Of a stretch of 64,000 nt of DNA, positions 55,050 through 64,000 are shown piece after piece. Origin of the DNA: Doryteuthis pealeii (taxonomy: Eukaryota; Mollusca; Cephalopoda; Myopsida; Loliginidae). The position numbers and the translations under genes were made by a program. Under the pieces are notes generated by a model, which saw only the letters and a program-made list of their open reading frames with translations, was not told the origin of the DNA and made no database searches. Each line of letters begins with the position of its first letter. Positions within the stretch are counted from its first letter, which is position 1. The stretch spans positions 22,467,939 through 22,531,938 of the forward strand of contig CM042157.1 in NCBI GenBank assembly GCA_023376005.1. Reading direction: 5' to 3'.

Positions 55050-55235
55050 TAAAGATAAATCTAATGAGTCAGACGAACCTACTTAAAGTTTTTGTTTAAT
55101 GCTCTTCAGGGCTAAGATCTGACTGAGAGTCAGACTTAGCCCTGCAAGGCATTAGCGAAACTTTTAGTAGGTTCGTCTGACTCATTAGATTTATCTTTAT
55201 ATATATATATATATATATTATATAATATATAATAT
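55050..55235. mobile_element. Hammerhead fold-back FB9, ending in (TA)n
   Basis: Arms 55052-55122 and 55131-55199 pair along AAAGATAAATCTAATGAGTC, AGACGAACCTACT and GGGCTAAG. (TA)n follows at 55199-55235. Both arms carry half-decayed hammerheads on opposite strands. Confidence 0.87.
55127..55183 (+). ncRNA. Candidate hammerhead ribozyme 7, right arm
   Basis: Helix I: GCC/GGT (55139-55141 with 55170-55172), internal loop TTA/TC, then nine perfect pairs (55127-55135 with 55175-55183). Stem II GC/GC with loop ATTA (55149-55156, canonical G-C closing). GAAA at 55157-55160, stem III ACT/AGT with loop TTT, H17 = A55169. The catalytic box reads CTGCAAG here (three changes), while the left arm on the minus strand keeps CTGAAGA (55109-55103) but lost GAAA. 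Confidence 0.5.
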
Positions 55236-55238
55236 ATA

Positions 55239-55345
55239 TATTAAGAAATTGAAAAACGAAGTGTTCCAAAATAAGATGAATTTAGTTATCGTCGCTTAAA
55301 CACTTCGGTTTATTTAAACCTTCATCAGGATAGATTATTGGGGTG
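55239..55345 (-). repeat. Repeat with a CTGATGA hairpin
   Basis: Second copy of the 54489 repeat, extended. On the minus strand CTGATGA, A, then GGTTT/AAACC stem with loop AAAT, then GAAG (55330-55300) has hammerhead order, but GAAA is changed and helix I does not close. Confidence 0.6.
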
Positions 55346-55418
55346 AAGTAACTCGAAGAAATACATTTCAGTTAAGCATTGATAAATAATTCATCTTACT
55401 TTTAAAAAGAAAATGCCA

Positions 55419-55579
55419 TAACTAGACTGCTTCAGTTCCAGTGATCTTTTGAAAAAGAGTATTATCTCGAAAATTCAAGAATTAAAATACAAGTTAACAC
55501 ACAACATCATTGTTACCGTATTATTATTTTTTCTTTACACCTGCATTGTGATAGCCTTCTAAATTCAACCTCCTAACCA

Positions 55580-55618
<39 letters not shown>
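55419..55618 (+). repeat. Copy of the 7545-7735 repeat with (TA)n end
   Basis: GCCATAACTAGACTGCTTCA, GTGATCTTTTGAAAAAGAG, AAGTTAACACACAACATCAT, CACCTGCATTGTGATAGCC, then (TA)n at 55585-55618. Only one arm is present here. Confidence 0.8.
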
Positions 55619-55620
<2 letters not shown>

Positions 55621-56680
55621 ATAATTTTACGGTAGTATTCAACAGCGCTTGAAAAAGAGTACAATGGGAAAGAAAATTAACAAGCGGTTCCCAAATTACT
55701 CATGCATATCCCGGTCGGATGCCTGTTGTTGCCGCAATTTTTCACAGACGTATTTACAAGTACGCCAAAATCGTTGAGTCCTGACGATAATGCAGATACA
55801 CTCTGGATTTCACCAGAAACCCCTTTAGCCGAATTTTTGGCCTTGATGTCAATTTGCTGTCAGACCAATCCGTCTTAAGAGGCCCTACCAAAAACTTTTA
55901 GTTGCGGACACATCTCTAGCACGTTGGTCATAATCCTGTCTCGGTGAGGAGGGAACGAACTTCTTGGCATTTTGTATTCAAACTATTTGAACTTCTTTGT
56001 AGCCATGAAAACGGTGCCTGTTGACGACCAAAATAGCCTACTACGCATTTTCCAGATAAATGATTTAAACACTCGAGTATATCATTAAGATCTTTGGCAG
56101 TTTACAAAATTCTTCCGAGGCAGGCTTCCTCTTTTCGTCTGTTACACCACACGAATCTCACGGAATCAATCAGCCATGTACAATATTGGCAAATTCCTGG
56201 AGAGGAAAAAAAAACTGAAACGATTTTCAAAGAAAAATCATTTCTACTCACTCGTATGTACGATTATATGTGAGAAACGTCCGTCGCTTGGAAAATTACA
56301 GTAGTGACAAAGCACACGGGATACCGACACTTGGACTAATTCAGTGCATCAAGCGAACACTGCTATATCCCGCCATAGTTCTATCACGTGACTGATATTG
56401 TATCATTAGGAAAGAAGCCCTCTATACATTGACATATCAAAAAATTAATAAATAGCTGCATTTAAAAAACAAAAAAAAAAACAGGATAATTTATTCAATG
56501 TATATAAAAAAAAACTCAAGTTTACTTTATTTTGTGATTTAAACAGGAGTTTAACATTTTTGTCTATTACGAACATTTTCACATACCGTATTTGACGGCA
56601 TATAGGACGCACGGACATATAAGACGCACCCCCATTTCAGCAGTTGAGATTCAGGAAAAATAAGTTTTTAGTGTATTTAC
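55619..56680. other. Longest low-repeat stretch, unassigned
   Basis: About 1 kb without microsatellites and with fairly balanced composition. Stops break all frames. The minus strand 56000-55690 has patches that look once-coding, but I could not assign a family. Could be a decayed DNA transposon. Confidence 0.4.
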
Positions 56681-56693
56681 TCCCATATATAAT

Positions 56694-56736
<43 letters not shown>

Positions 56737-56864
56737 ATTGCATATATCGTTGAAAGCTGTCTAGCTATGCATTACACGAGTAGAAACGTAGCTGTATAAA
56801 AGCAATATGGCAGGACAGGCAAGCAATAAGCATACACAAGACATCTCAATAGCAGGAAATAATG

Positions 56865-56910
<46 letters not shown>

Positions 56911-56922
56911 TAAAACTTTAAC

Positions 56923-56962
<40 letters not shown>
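56681..56962 (+). repeat. (TA)n, (AAT)n and (TG)n tracts
   Basis: (TA)n at 56686-56736, (AAT)n at 56861-56907 and (TG)n at 56925-56962. The N-repeat ORF 56807-57007 is an artefact. Confidence 0.94.
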
Positions 56963-56964
<2 letters not shown>

Positions 56965-57788
56965 TGTTCAGTTTTTTATTATTATTCAGATCTGCTCGCC
57001 CTCTTAAGCATACATTTTTTGTTTACTAACAGGACCATCTGATTCCTTATATATATAATTAATATATATATATATATATATACTATAGCATTCCAACTAA
57101 ATTAAGATCCATCTCGAACAAAATAAAATCCAATTTTTAATTGGACGTTTTCTTCAAAAATAAGCATATTCATTTCCCCCCCAAAAAATGAAATCCAAAA
57201 CAGATTGTTCTTTTTTTTTTCTTTTTTTCGCGATTCTATTTCAAAAATACTTTTTTTTTAATCTATTTTTTTTTCCTTGGACGTCTTTTTCAAATCCATT
57301 TCGAAAAAGATCAAATCCAGAACAGATTTTTCCATTTTTTTTTTACAAAATAATAAGATCCATTTAAAAAATGTTCGAATCCAGTTTTTGATATATCGGT
57401 TTCTTTAAAAAAATAATAAGAGACCGTCCTAAAATACGATGCAACTTTAAATTTACTTACACCAAGAATGAAATGTTCTAATATCTAATCACCTTTAAAG
57501 ACTCCTAAACTTAAAAGTACGTAATAACGCACAATATTGTATATACAATATTCCAATTGTATACACAATATTCAATCGCATACCGTTTTTTTTTTTAAAA
57601 TTATGTGTGTCCCGACATTCAGCACGTGATATTTCAATGTCCTGCTGAAGATCGTAGATACATATTTGATGTATATTTAATTATGATCCACATTTTATAT
57701 GTATCTAATAATCAAGACGTTTTAAACGTCGACCATAATCTTTTATTAATTATTAAAAACCATTTTCTTACTCTTATTTTTCACAATT
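56963..57788. other. AT-rich stretch with T-runs
   Basis: 57100-57420 repeats a loose motif of the form AAATCCAxTTTTTT / AAAAATAAGATCCATTT about six times, a degenerate tandem array with an uneven period of about 50-70 bp. 57530-57575 has tandem ACAATATTxxATTGTATAC units. No gene. Confidence 0.5.
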
Positions 57789-57801
57789 ATTTATTACTTT
57801 T

Positions 57802-57836
<35 letters not shown>

Positions 57837-57985
57837 AATATATATATATTATATATATATATAATATATTATAACATTTTCATATTATCAATCTAAGCCT
57901 GAAGAACATACCAGAAGATCTGAAACACCTTTTGCATATGTAAACAAAAAGAATTGAAAACAAATTTTTTTTCTGAGCTCGTTTG
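57789..57985 (+). mobile_element. Hammerhead-like repeat after (CA)n-(TA)n
   Basis: (CA)n at 57805-57833 and (TA)n at 57838-57870 precede the second copy of the 17143-17300 unit. CTGAAGA at 57899-57905 and GAAA at 57922-57925 remain, but stem III (ACACC...TTTT) is disrupted, so it is probably inactive. Confidence 0.65.
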
Positions 57986-58045
57986 AACTCGTGTTGACGA
58001 GTCCATTTCCTATGACTTTTACCATTACACCGCGCGCTTCCTACT
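57973..58045 (-). mobile_element. SINE-B head fragment, minus strand
   Basis: Minus sense GGAAGCGCGCGGTGTAATGG and GACTCGTCAACACGAGTTCA: A box and B box of the SINE-B head. The body is absent. Confidence 0.75.
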
Positions 58046-58528
58046 TCTTTTATGATATGTATTGATTAATATACGCTTAACGATTTCTAAATATTATGCT
58101 CTTCATTTTAGCTAGAACACATTTAGTCTCGTCATTTAACGCGCTGTTTTCGCATTAGTTTTTCATTTCTTCTTTTGTTTGTTTTTGTTTTTTTTTCCTT
58201 ATTTCATTGCTGTAATTCAAGAGACGAAAATCGAGACTTCTCATCCATTAACGAACACTAAAACAACACACTTTAAAATGGAAGGAAAATATTCATTAAT
58301 CTCATTTTCACAACGATCGTTTACACGTGCTCTTTCTCGGCAGATTGAATTATGTTTCACACATATGAAGATAAAAGAATTTCCTTAGTATTTTTACTGA
58401 AATATCTACAAGAAGTGTTCAAAATTATCCGCAACTTTAGCCATAACATATACATATATCAATACATTATTCATTAATCTATAGGTTAAATAGAAAAATG
58501 TGTTTATAAAGAATATTTTCGGGCAGAT
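58046..58528. other. AT-rich spacer
   Basis: The ORF 58179-58388 has no domain. Nothing else. Confidence 0.45.
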
Positions 58529-59037
58529 TGACCGCCCTGTCGGTCTGAGGCGTTAGAATGCACCGACTGGCACCTCTGCAGAGGGGTAAGACTCCCCCAA
58601 TGGGGCCACCTGTTGCCGTGGGTGGCAACCGTGATGCTTAGGAAGAGCGCAGGTGGATGAGTAGTTCATGACATGCAAATACTCCACCTTTGGCCCTATC
58701 TTGGCTAGACGGGCGTCGGATCATTCGGCTGGTCACGTCAGCCCTAGCACCTATATGATTTCCCAACCCTATTGCCCTTATTGGCAAGCCCCATCCCTTT
58801 TTATCATATGGGCTAGAAGGCGGTGGCTGCGGGTCTACATGTCTGGGAATGACGTTAAACTCTATTCTGATGGTGAGGTGTCCAGTTTTGGAAGTTTGGG
58901 GAATGTGGAGTACCCCCTCATCACCATTGCTCCCTGTCCACTCTTGACCCGGAGTGGTAGTACCTGTTAGGGTCCCATCTATTGGTTAAATAGAAAAATG
59001 TATTTATAAAAAAATTGTATTATCCATTAAGAATTGA
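58529..59037 (+). mobile_element. Rep-A SINE, long copy
   Basis: Same order as 49372-49950 with many small indels: GACCGCCCTGTCGGTCTGAG, TAAGACTCCCCCAATGGGGC, AGAAGGCGGTGGCTGCGGGT, CCGGAGTGGTAGTACCTGTT, ATTATCCATTAAGAATTGAT. It is cut before the GATATGCCGT tail by the SINE-B copy that follows. Confidence 0.85.
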
Positions 59038-59185
59038 TTAGGAAATAGTAGGGCAGACTGGGCTCTTTAACTTTGGTTAGGCAACCGGTCTAGAAGAAGG
59101 AAAACTCTGAATGCAGACCTGTTGAACTCCGCTTAAGAAATTGACCTTGTGTCACATCCTGCTCGCGCAGAGGGGTTGGTAAATA
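59038..59185 (+). mobile_element. SINE-B tail, plus strand
   Basis: GAAATAGTAGGGCAGACTGG, GGTTAGGCAACCGGTCTAGA, AGGAAAACTCTGAATGCAGA, TTGACCTTGTGTCACATCCT, ending GAGGGGTTGGTAAATATATA. It replaces the Rep-A tail exactly at the shared AATTGATTxxGAAATA region. Confidence 0.85.
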
Positions 59186-59194
59186 TATATATAA

Positions 59195-59475
59195 AGTTTG
59201 TGTGGAGAATAGTAGGATTCATGCTTGTGACACAGGCTACCTTTTTACTCACAGTTTAACAAGCTTGAATCCTGAGTTTTCTTTCTCCTAGATGTGTTGT
59301 CATACCAGGATTAAAGAGCCTAGTCTGTCCTACTATTTACGCATAGCTGGAGGGAGAATAGTTGGATACATACCTTACCCAAGGTTATAAAGCGCTATGT
59401 GAATTGTAAATAGTCTCATTCTAGATTTGAACTCGGGTCGTTGATTTTATGTATACATTCCTAAGGCAATATAGC
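59195..59475 (-). mobile_element. SINE-B diverged copy, minus strand
   Basis: TTTTACTCACAGTTTAACAA, GAGTTTTCTTTCTCCTAGAT, GAGCCTAGTCTGTCCTACTA, AGCTGGAGGGAGAATAGTTG on the plus strand. The head is decayed. A 60-bp segment (AGCGCTATGTGAATTGTAAA) recurs at 59468 as AGCACTGTGTGAACTGTAAA. Confidence 0.7.
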
Positions 59476-59960
59476 ACTGTGTGAACTGTAAACAGCCTCA
59501 TTCTGGATTTCTAGTTGGATCGTTGATTCCATTTTCTTTTATGAAAGCCGTTACACCCCGAGAGCCTTCTCATTGCCCAGTGTGTACCGCTTTGCTTCTG
59601 TCAAGCAAGAAGCTCAACTCTTCGAAAGTAAATTACAAATGGCTACCATTGAAACAGATGGCTTCCATAATAAGTATGCAGTTCTGTGATGTTAATATGC
59701 TTGTCAAAAAACCACTTTGTGAATATACAGCCAATGGAAAGGACAAGAGTCATGTCTTGATACAGATATAATAAGAAATTATTGCTGAAATGTCCTTTCA
59801 TACATTTTTTTAATATGTTCTATGACTTACTTCAAATGACCAGTTGGTGTAATAACGTAAATGAAATCTGACAACAGTCGGATATAAACGGGTATCTATT
59901 TCATCATTTGTAAGTAAAACCAACAAGAGTCACGAAGGTGTGATAAATACACATGAAAAT
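59476..59960. other. Unassigned stretch
   Basis: The ORF 59481-59771 (96 codons) starts within SINE-like sequence and has no domain. Nothing else. Confidence 0.4.
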
Positions 59961-60240
59961 CTATTAATAATGGAGATTCGCATCCGTCACTGCTTACGTC
60001 ACATTACCCAAAATTGACGTAACATAGAATAAACACACTCAAAATTTGAACATGCAACATTAGACAGTCCTCATTGTTTTTTTAAACAAGTTTTAATAAA
60101 TACATGACTGGTATTATATATCTATATATAGTTTTTTTTTATTTTAATACATATTTAAAGTTTACATTTCAAATTGTTTTATTTTTTAATCCTTTAATGA
60201 ATTTGATGATTTTACTTACTTAGGGTACAAACTATATGAA
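59961..60240 (+). mobile_element. Helitron-like element, subfamily 2, 3'-truncated
   Basis: CTATTAATAATGGAGATTCG, TGCTTACGTCACATTACCC, CATTAGACAGTCCTCATTG, TTTTAATAAATACATGACTG. Same order as the complement of 11252-11652. The CTAG end was not found. Confidence 0.65.
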
Positions 60241-60319
60241 GTAGGATAAAGATTGAGATAACAGGTGATAACGTCAATTTGTTTCAATCGAACAAAAAAA
60301 GAAAGAAAACAAATTGAGG

Positions 60320-60359
<40 letters not shown>

Positions 60360-61130
60360 AGAGAGAAGAGTTAAATCATGATTATAATACTCTTTTTACA
60401 TATTGAAATACTACAATAGCTCTTAAGTAAACTGTCCAACGTTTGTGATAATTTAATTAACATATTGTGGTATATCCACCGCCAGTATCTTTATCTCTTT
60501 ATAAAATCTTTAGATTACGAGGATTAGAGAGAATTTAAAGCTGATAAAAATACAATAAAATCGAACCTTGACTTAAGATTTCTCAAATCAGGAATTTTCC
60601 GAGTTACGATTTCTTGCATTATGTTGAGAGTTAAGATCTGACATACTATCAAGCTTCAGATATATTTATGTTAACAAGTTCACAAAAAAAAAAAATAGTT
60701 TTTTAATTTATTACACAAAGAAAAATATTATTCTACAAAATAAGCATTAAAACACATTTCACAATATAATTCACTAAATGCTATCATATTTTTATACAAT
60801 AGAAAGCTATCTCTGTTATTTAAAGAAACGAAACTAAATGTGTTTTAGGTGTGGTGCTGGAACGTGTTAATGTTTAAGTTTATTTCAATGGGGAAAATTG
60901 ATTTGATATACGATGAAACTGAGTAACGAGCGGAACGAATTAAACTCGTAAGTAAAGGTACCATTGTAATACAAATTCAGAATATCGAAATTTTTGATGT
61001 AGTTGTCTCTTAAAATTTCATCCCCGTGTTCGTTCATGTTTTTAGTAACGGACAAAGATTTGGATATTTTTCAAACGTCTTTATTTAACCCAATTAACCA
61101 TTCGCGTGTGAAGAAATAGAAATGTTTTAT
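60241..61130. other. AT-rich stretch with (GA)n
   Basis: (GA)n at 60317-60368. Otherwise no repeat or ORF worth naming. Confidence 0.5.
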
Positions 61131-61215
61131 AATGTAATCCTGTTTAGGTCTCGCTAACTCAGAGGATGAGTACTCTAGTGTGTGAAGTGTGGTCAAATAG
61201 GGGTTGCCAGAACCT
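61131..61215 (+). mobile_element. SINE-A-like fragment
   Basis: GGTCTCGCTAACTCAGAGGATGAGTACT resembles the SINE-A middle (CCAACTCAGCGTATGAGTAG). The following GTGTGGTCAAATAGGGGTTG recurs in minus sense at 62315-62340, so the two belong to one diverged subfamily. Confidence 0.5.
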
Positions 61216-61344
61216 AGCAGCTAACGCATGAATTCCATACTCACCTTCCGCCCCCACAAACCGATCTGACCAACCAGAGAACAACCACAAGGTCAGCGAA
61301 AAGCTTCGATAGCACTGTACATTCTGAATTACTGTTATCTTTAA

Positions 61345-61350
61345 TAATAT

Positions 61351-61391
<41 letters not shown>

Positions 61392-61870
61392 TCTTTTCAG
61401 CTAGTACTATTAGGTCTGAGACCTGTCAGCTGTCCTGCAAGATATTCATTTTAAATCCACACGAATTTTAAATCATTTCCACAGATATCCAACTTTGCTT
61501 GATAAGGGTTTTTTAGAGATGGGGCATTCACTACTGATGAAAGGTGTTATCCATGTATTTCACCACTCTGTAGCTAAATAATTTTGTCTTGCTTGCTTTA
61601 CAAATTGTTTAAGGAGTTTTAATTCATGTCCCCTTCGTATTAGGTATTTTGAGCAATGTTAGTAGTCAGAGTTCGCTGATAGAAACCCTGCGTGTATTTG
61701 TAGCTTCGATCATTCCCTCTCATACATCGGAAAACCATACTGGAGGTCAATGCTTCCTAAGTCTTTTCGTCAAGAAAGGATTTTAGATTATTCACCAGAT
61801 TAGTAGCTCTCCTCTGGACTCCCTCAATGAGTTTGTGTCCTTGATGAGTCTTGGCTCCAAAACACTTAGC
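61345..61870 (-). mobile_element. LINE-C RT C-terminal fossil with (TAA)n tail
   Basis: Minus strand: GHKLIEGVQRRATNLVNNLK, then a region with RKHWPPVWFSDVREGMIEAT and, after stops, KLFSYRVVKYMDN. This is the QRRATKL ... FSxRVVxxWNxLP layout at the C-terminal end of reverse transcriptase ORFs in CR1/Jockey-type LINEs. Many stops and shifts. The tail (61345-61391) is (ATT)n on the minus strand. Confidence 0.8.
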
Positions 61871-62189
61871 AACAAAAAATGCCATTCTTACGTAAAGAAC
61901 AGTTATTATCAAATAGTGTCAACCGTGTGTAGTACTATAGCTGGCTGAAGAATTTTTTTTATCTTTTTACCAAAACGTCACACTTAGTTTGAAATATCGG
62001 GATTACGGTTTCAAGGGTTAAGTGTGGAGAAGTCACAGTGAAATGGATACGGGGTAAAGAAAAGGAGATCTCACCCTGTCGTCTCTGATTTAATTCAAAC
62101 TCACTCTCAGGCAACACTTACCTGTGGGGAAAAAAAAAATAAAATGATATTAATATAATTAATTATTTGTAATGACAAGACAATACCAT
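61871..62189. other. Spacer
   Basis: Nothing recognised. Confidence 0.4.
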
Positions 62190-62370
62190 AAAATTATAAA
62201 AAATCTCGCGGGATGCCTGTGGTCGTATCAGACGATCGACAAGGGAATCATTCACCTGTCTCTAGCACGAAACCAGGGGATTGGTTTTACATCTAAGGTG
62301 GAGGACAACACAGCCATCAACCCCTATTTGACCACACTTGACCACATATAGTACTCATGCGCTGGTTTGG
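62190..62370 (-). mobile_element. SINE-A-like diverged copy, minus strand
   Basis: Plus-strand landmarks GATTGGTTTTACATCTAAGG, GGAGGACAACACAGCCATCA and TAGTACTCATGCGCTGG parallel the complement of SINE-A (TTTTAGCATCTGAGATGGAG, CCATCAGCTCC, CTACTCATACGCTGA). Confidence 0.6.
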
Positions 62371-62422
62371 GACGAGAGCTGAAAAGAATATTAATTTTTA
62401 AACAATATAAAACTCATTTCCA

Positions 62423-62668
62423 AGGGGTTCGGTCTAGCTCACTCTGGAGAGCATCCGCAATCAGAACCCCCATATCTGGGATGTATACACCACAAAGTAT
62501 AAAATATATATATATATATATAATATATAGTATATATATTATATGTTGTGTGTGTTTGATACCTCGGCCCTCGCCAAATCAGCGTAATGAGTTGAGCAAA
62601 GAGATCTGTGTTGTAAAGTAAGGAAGCTGATGGTAGGTGTAGCGCCCACTCAGATGCCAAAACAATAA
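62423..62668 (+). mobile_element. SINE-A copy split by a (TA)n-containing insert
   Basis: Head GGTTCGGTCTAGCTCACTCT at 62425, then about 95 bp of other sequence with (TA)n (62502-62540), then GATACCTCGGCCCTCGCCAA, AGAGATCTGTGTTGTAAAGT, GGAAGCTGATGGTAGGTGTA. The interruption falls within the tRNA-like head. Confidence 0.7.
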
Positions 62669-63158
62669 CTGATTTAATATATATATATAGATATATATAT
62701 ATTATATATATATATATGTTACGCACACATATATATTTATTTTTACATATAATAGGACACAATATAAATGCACACAAGTGTGTTGTGTATACATATATAA
62801 AACATAACTATAGTATATATACATCAAATTAGATTTACACCCACACTCTATGAGATTTGCGAACAAAATATCTGTTTCAAATAGCATTTATTATTATTAT
62901 ATATATATTAATATATATATAGGCATGATACATTTAAGGTGCAAATGCCTACCATTGGTCTTCTGGTCAGTATCCTTAAAACTGTCTAGAAACCAATGGG
63001 CTAGCTACTGATACCTTAAGTATTGTACACTATTTATAAATAAATACAGCTCTTACAAAGTAATCGAGCACTTTATTCCTCATATCTCCAATACTAACAA
63101 AGGGACTAACAGTATATATGTATATATTATATATATATTCTCTTTTATTTACATTCTC
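62669..63158. other. AT-rich stretch with short (TA)n
   Basis: (TA)n patches at 62679-62717, 62899-62921 and 63113-63138. No gene. Confidence 0.5.
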
Positions 63159-63412
63159 ATCTCAGTCGGTTAGAGCGTTCGCTAGAACTATAAGGCTGCT
63201 AGTTCGATAGCGTCCTCGGCCAACTCACTCCGTATTGAGTAGCACAGGGATCTGCTGCGGTTAAATGGTAAGGAGCTGATGGTAAGGTGTGGCGCTCTAC
63301 TCAGACGCTAAAATAATCTCTTTTGTCTAACGCTTAGTGATAAGGAAGTAGACTCCTCGCTGTATGGCTCATACCGACATTAAGCTGCCCGATACGGACA
63401 TTTACCTTTTAC
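63159..63412 (+). mobile_element. SINE-A copy, many single-base indels
   Basis: ATCTCAGTCGGTTAGAGCGT, TAGTTCGATAGCGTCC, GTAGCACAGGGATCTGCTGC, GGAGCTGATGGTAAGGTGTG, end near GACATTTACC. Frequent homopolymer-type indels compared with 54202-54460 may be decay or sequencing error near the contig end. Confidence 0.8.
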
Positions 63413-64000
63413 TACTGTATATATTTAATATATATATATATTATATATAGTTATAATTATGTATTAAATCTTATTATATTATACTATCTCATATATTATA
63501 TATATATATATACCGTACGTAAAGAATATTTACACTCTAAAACACATCATCTCTAACATAAGACCTTACGCTACACACACATACATATACACACACAACA
63601 ACGACAACAACTTTACTACACCTCGATTGAACTTATACCTATTAAAAGAGTAAGGAAAGCTAGTTATTAAATTATTACTAGCTCCGTAACCTGCGCGACT
63701 AACGCGCAAGATTGTTGGAACGTTACATCATCATTTTTTTTCTACAATTGTTGCTGTCGCAGTGGTCACCATGCCTACGGTAACGCGGCAAACACCACGC
63801 ATAATATTGAAAAGAATAACGTTGCGTCAACCGTTATTAAATCAAACCATAACAAAAAATTACAGACACGCCAACCTATGCACTATATATATCTGTAATG
63901 TGTATAATACATATATTATATTAATATATTTGTATGTGTGCGAAATATTTTCACACACATAAACCTGACCGAAACACTGTGTAATGATATCGATTAATTG
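63413..64000. other. AT-rich window end
   Basis: Short (TA)n patches. The ORF 63762-63962 has no domain and ends in AT-rich sequence. Nothing else seen. Confidence 0.45.

Overview
This window looks like an intergenic, repeat-saturated piece of an AT-rich animal nuclear genome. I find no protein-coding gene I would defend. Long (TA)n, (CA/TG)n, (GA)n and (TAA)n microsatellites, tRNA-derived SINEs, decayed LINE and mariner pieces and vertebrate/lophotrochozoan-type TTAGGG-like blocks point to an invertebrate metazoan. A mollusc or other lophotrochozoan is my best guess, held weakly. A 100-N run at 2252-2351 shows a scaffolded draft assembly.

Layout. 0-9 kb: LINE 3' ends, an interrupted composite repeat, a telomere-like block and quiet AT-rich DNA. 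9-17 kb: a tandem SINE pair, fold-back elements in (TA)n, and Helitron-like copies. 17-26 kb: a tandem duplication, a cluster of LINE 3' ends joined through (TAA)n, long microsatellites, a second LINE and a fold-back repeat. 26-40 kb: Helitron-like elements around two inverted copies of a 1.1-1.2 kb composite repeat, a 1.07 kb minisatellite, and more fold-backs. 40-49 kb: fold-backs, a tandemly duplicated block, SINEs and a mariner fossil. 49-64 kb: SINE copies, a MITE, 5S-rRNA-like fragments, LINE pieces and quiet DNA.

The most interesting signal is a set of unrelated-looking fold-back elements, nearly all embedded in (TA)n tracts. At least eight loci can be folded by hand into a type I hammerhead ribozyme: a CUGANGA box, stem II, GAAA, a 3-6 bp stem III ending in U, an unpaired H, and a helix I closing the flanks. 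In several loci both arms carry the motif, one per strand. Hammerheads are known from Penelope-like retroelements and retrozymes; inverted pairs inside (TA)n look worth a systematic search.

A second strong signal is a family of roughly 620-645 bp elements with Helitron termini: 5' TC, and a 3' GCACCC/GGGTGC hairpin 9 nt before CTAG, with an A|T target. Other notable items are clustered Pol III B-box-like units, three 5S-like fragments sharing the same substitutions, and a GC-rich structured insert inside a Helitron copy.

Family names used here (LINE-A/B/C, SINE-A/B/D/E, Rep-A, FB-T, composite) are my own labels. All copy comparisons were done by eye.
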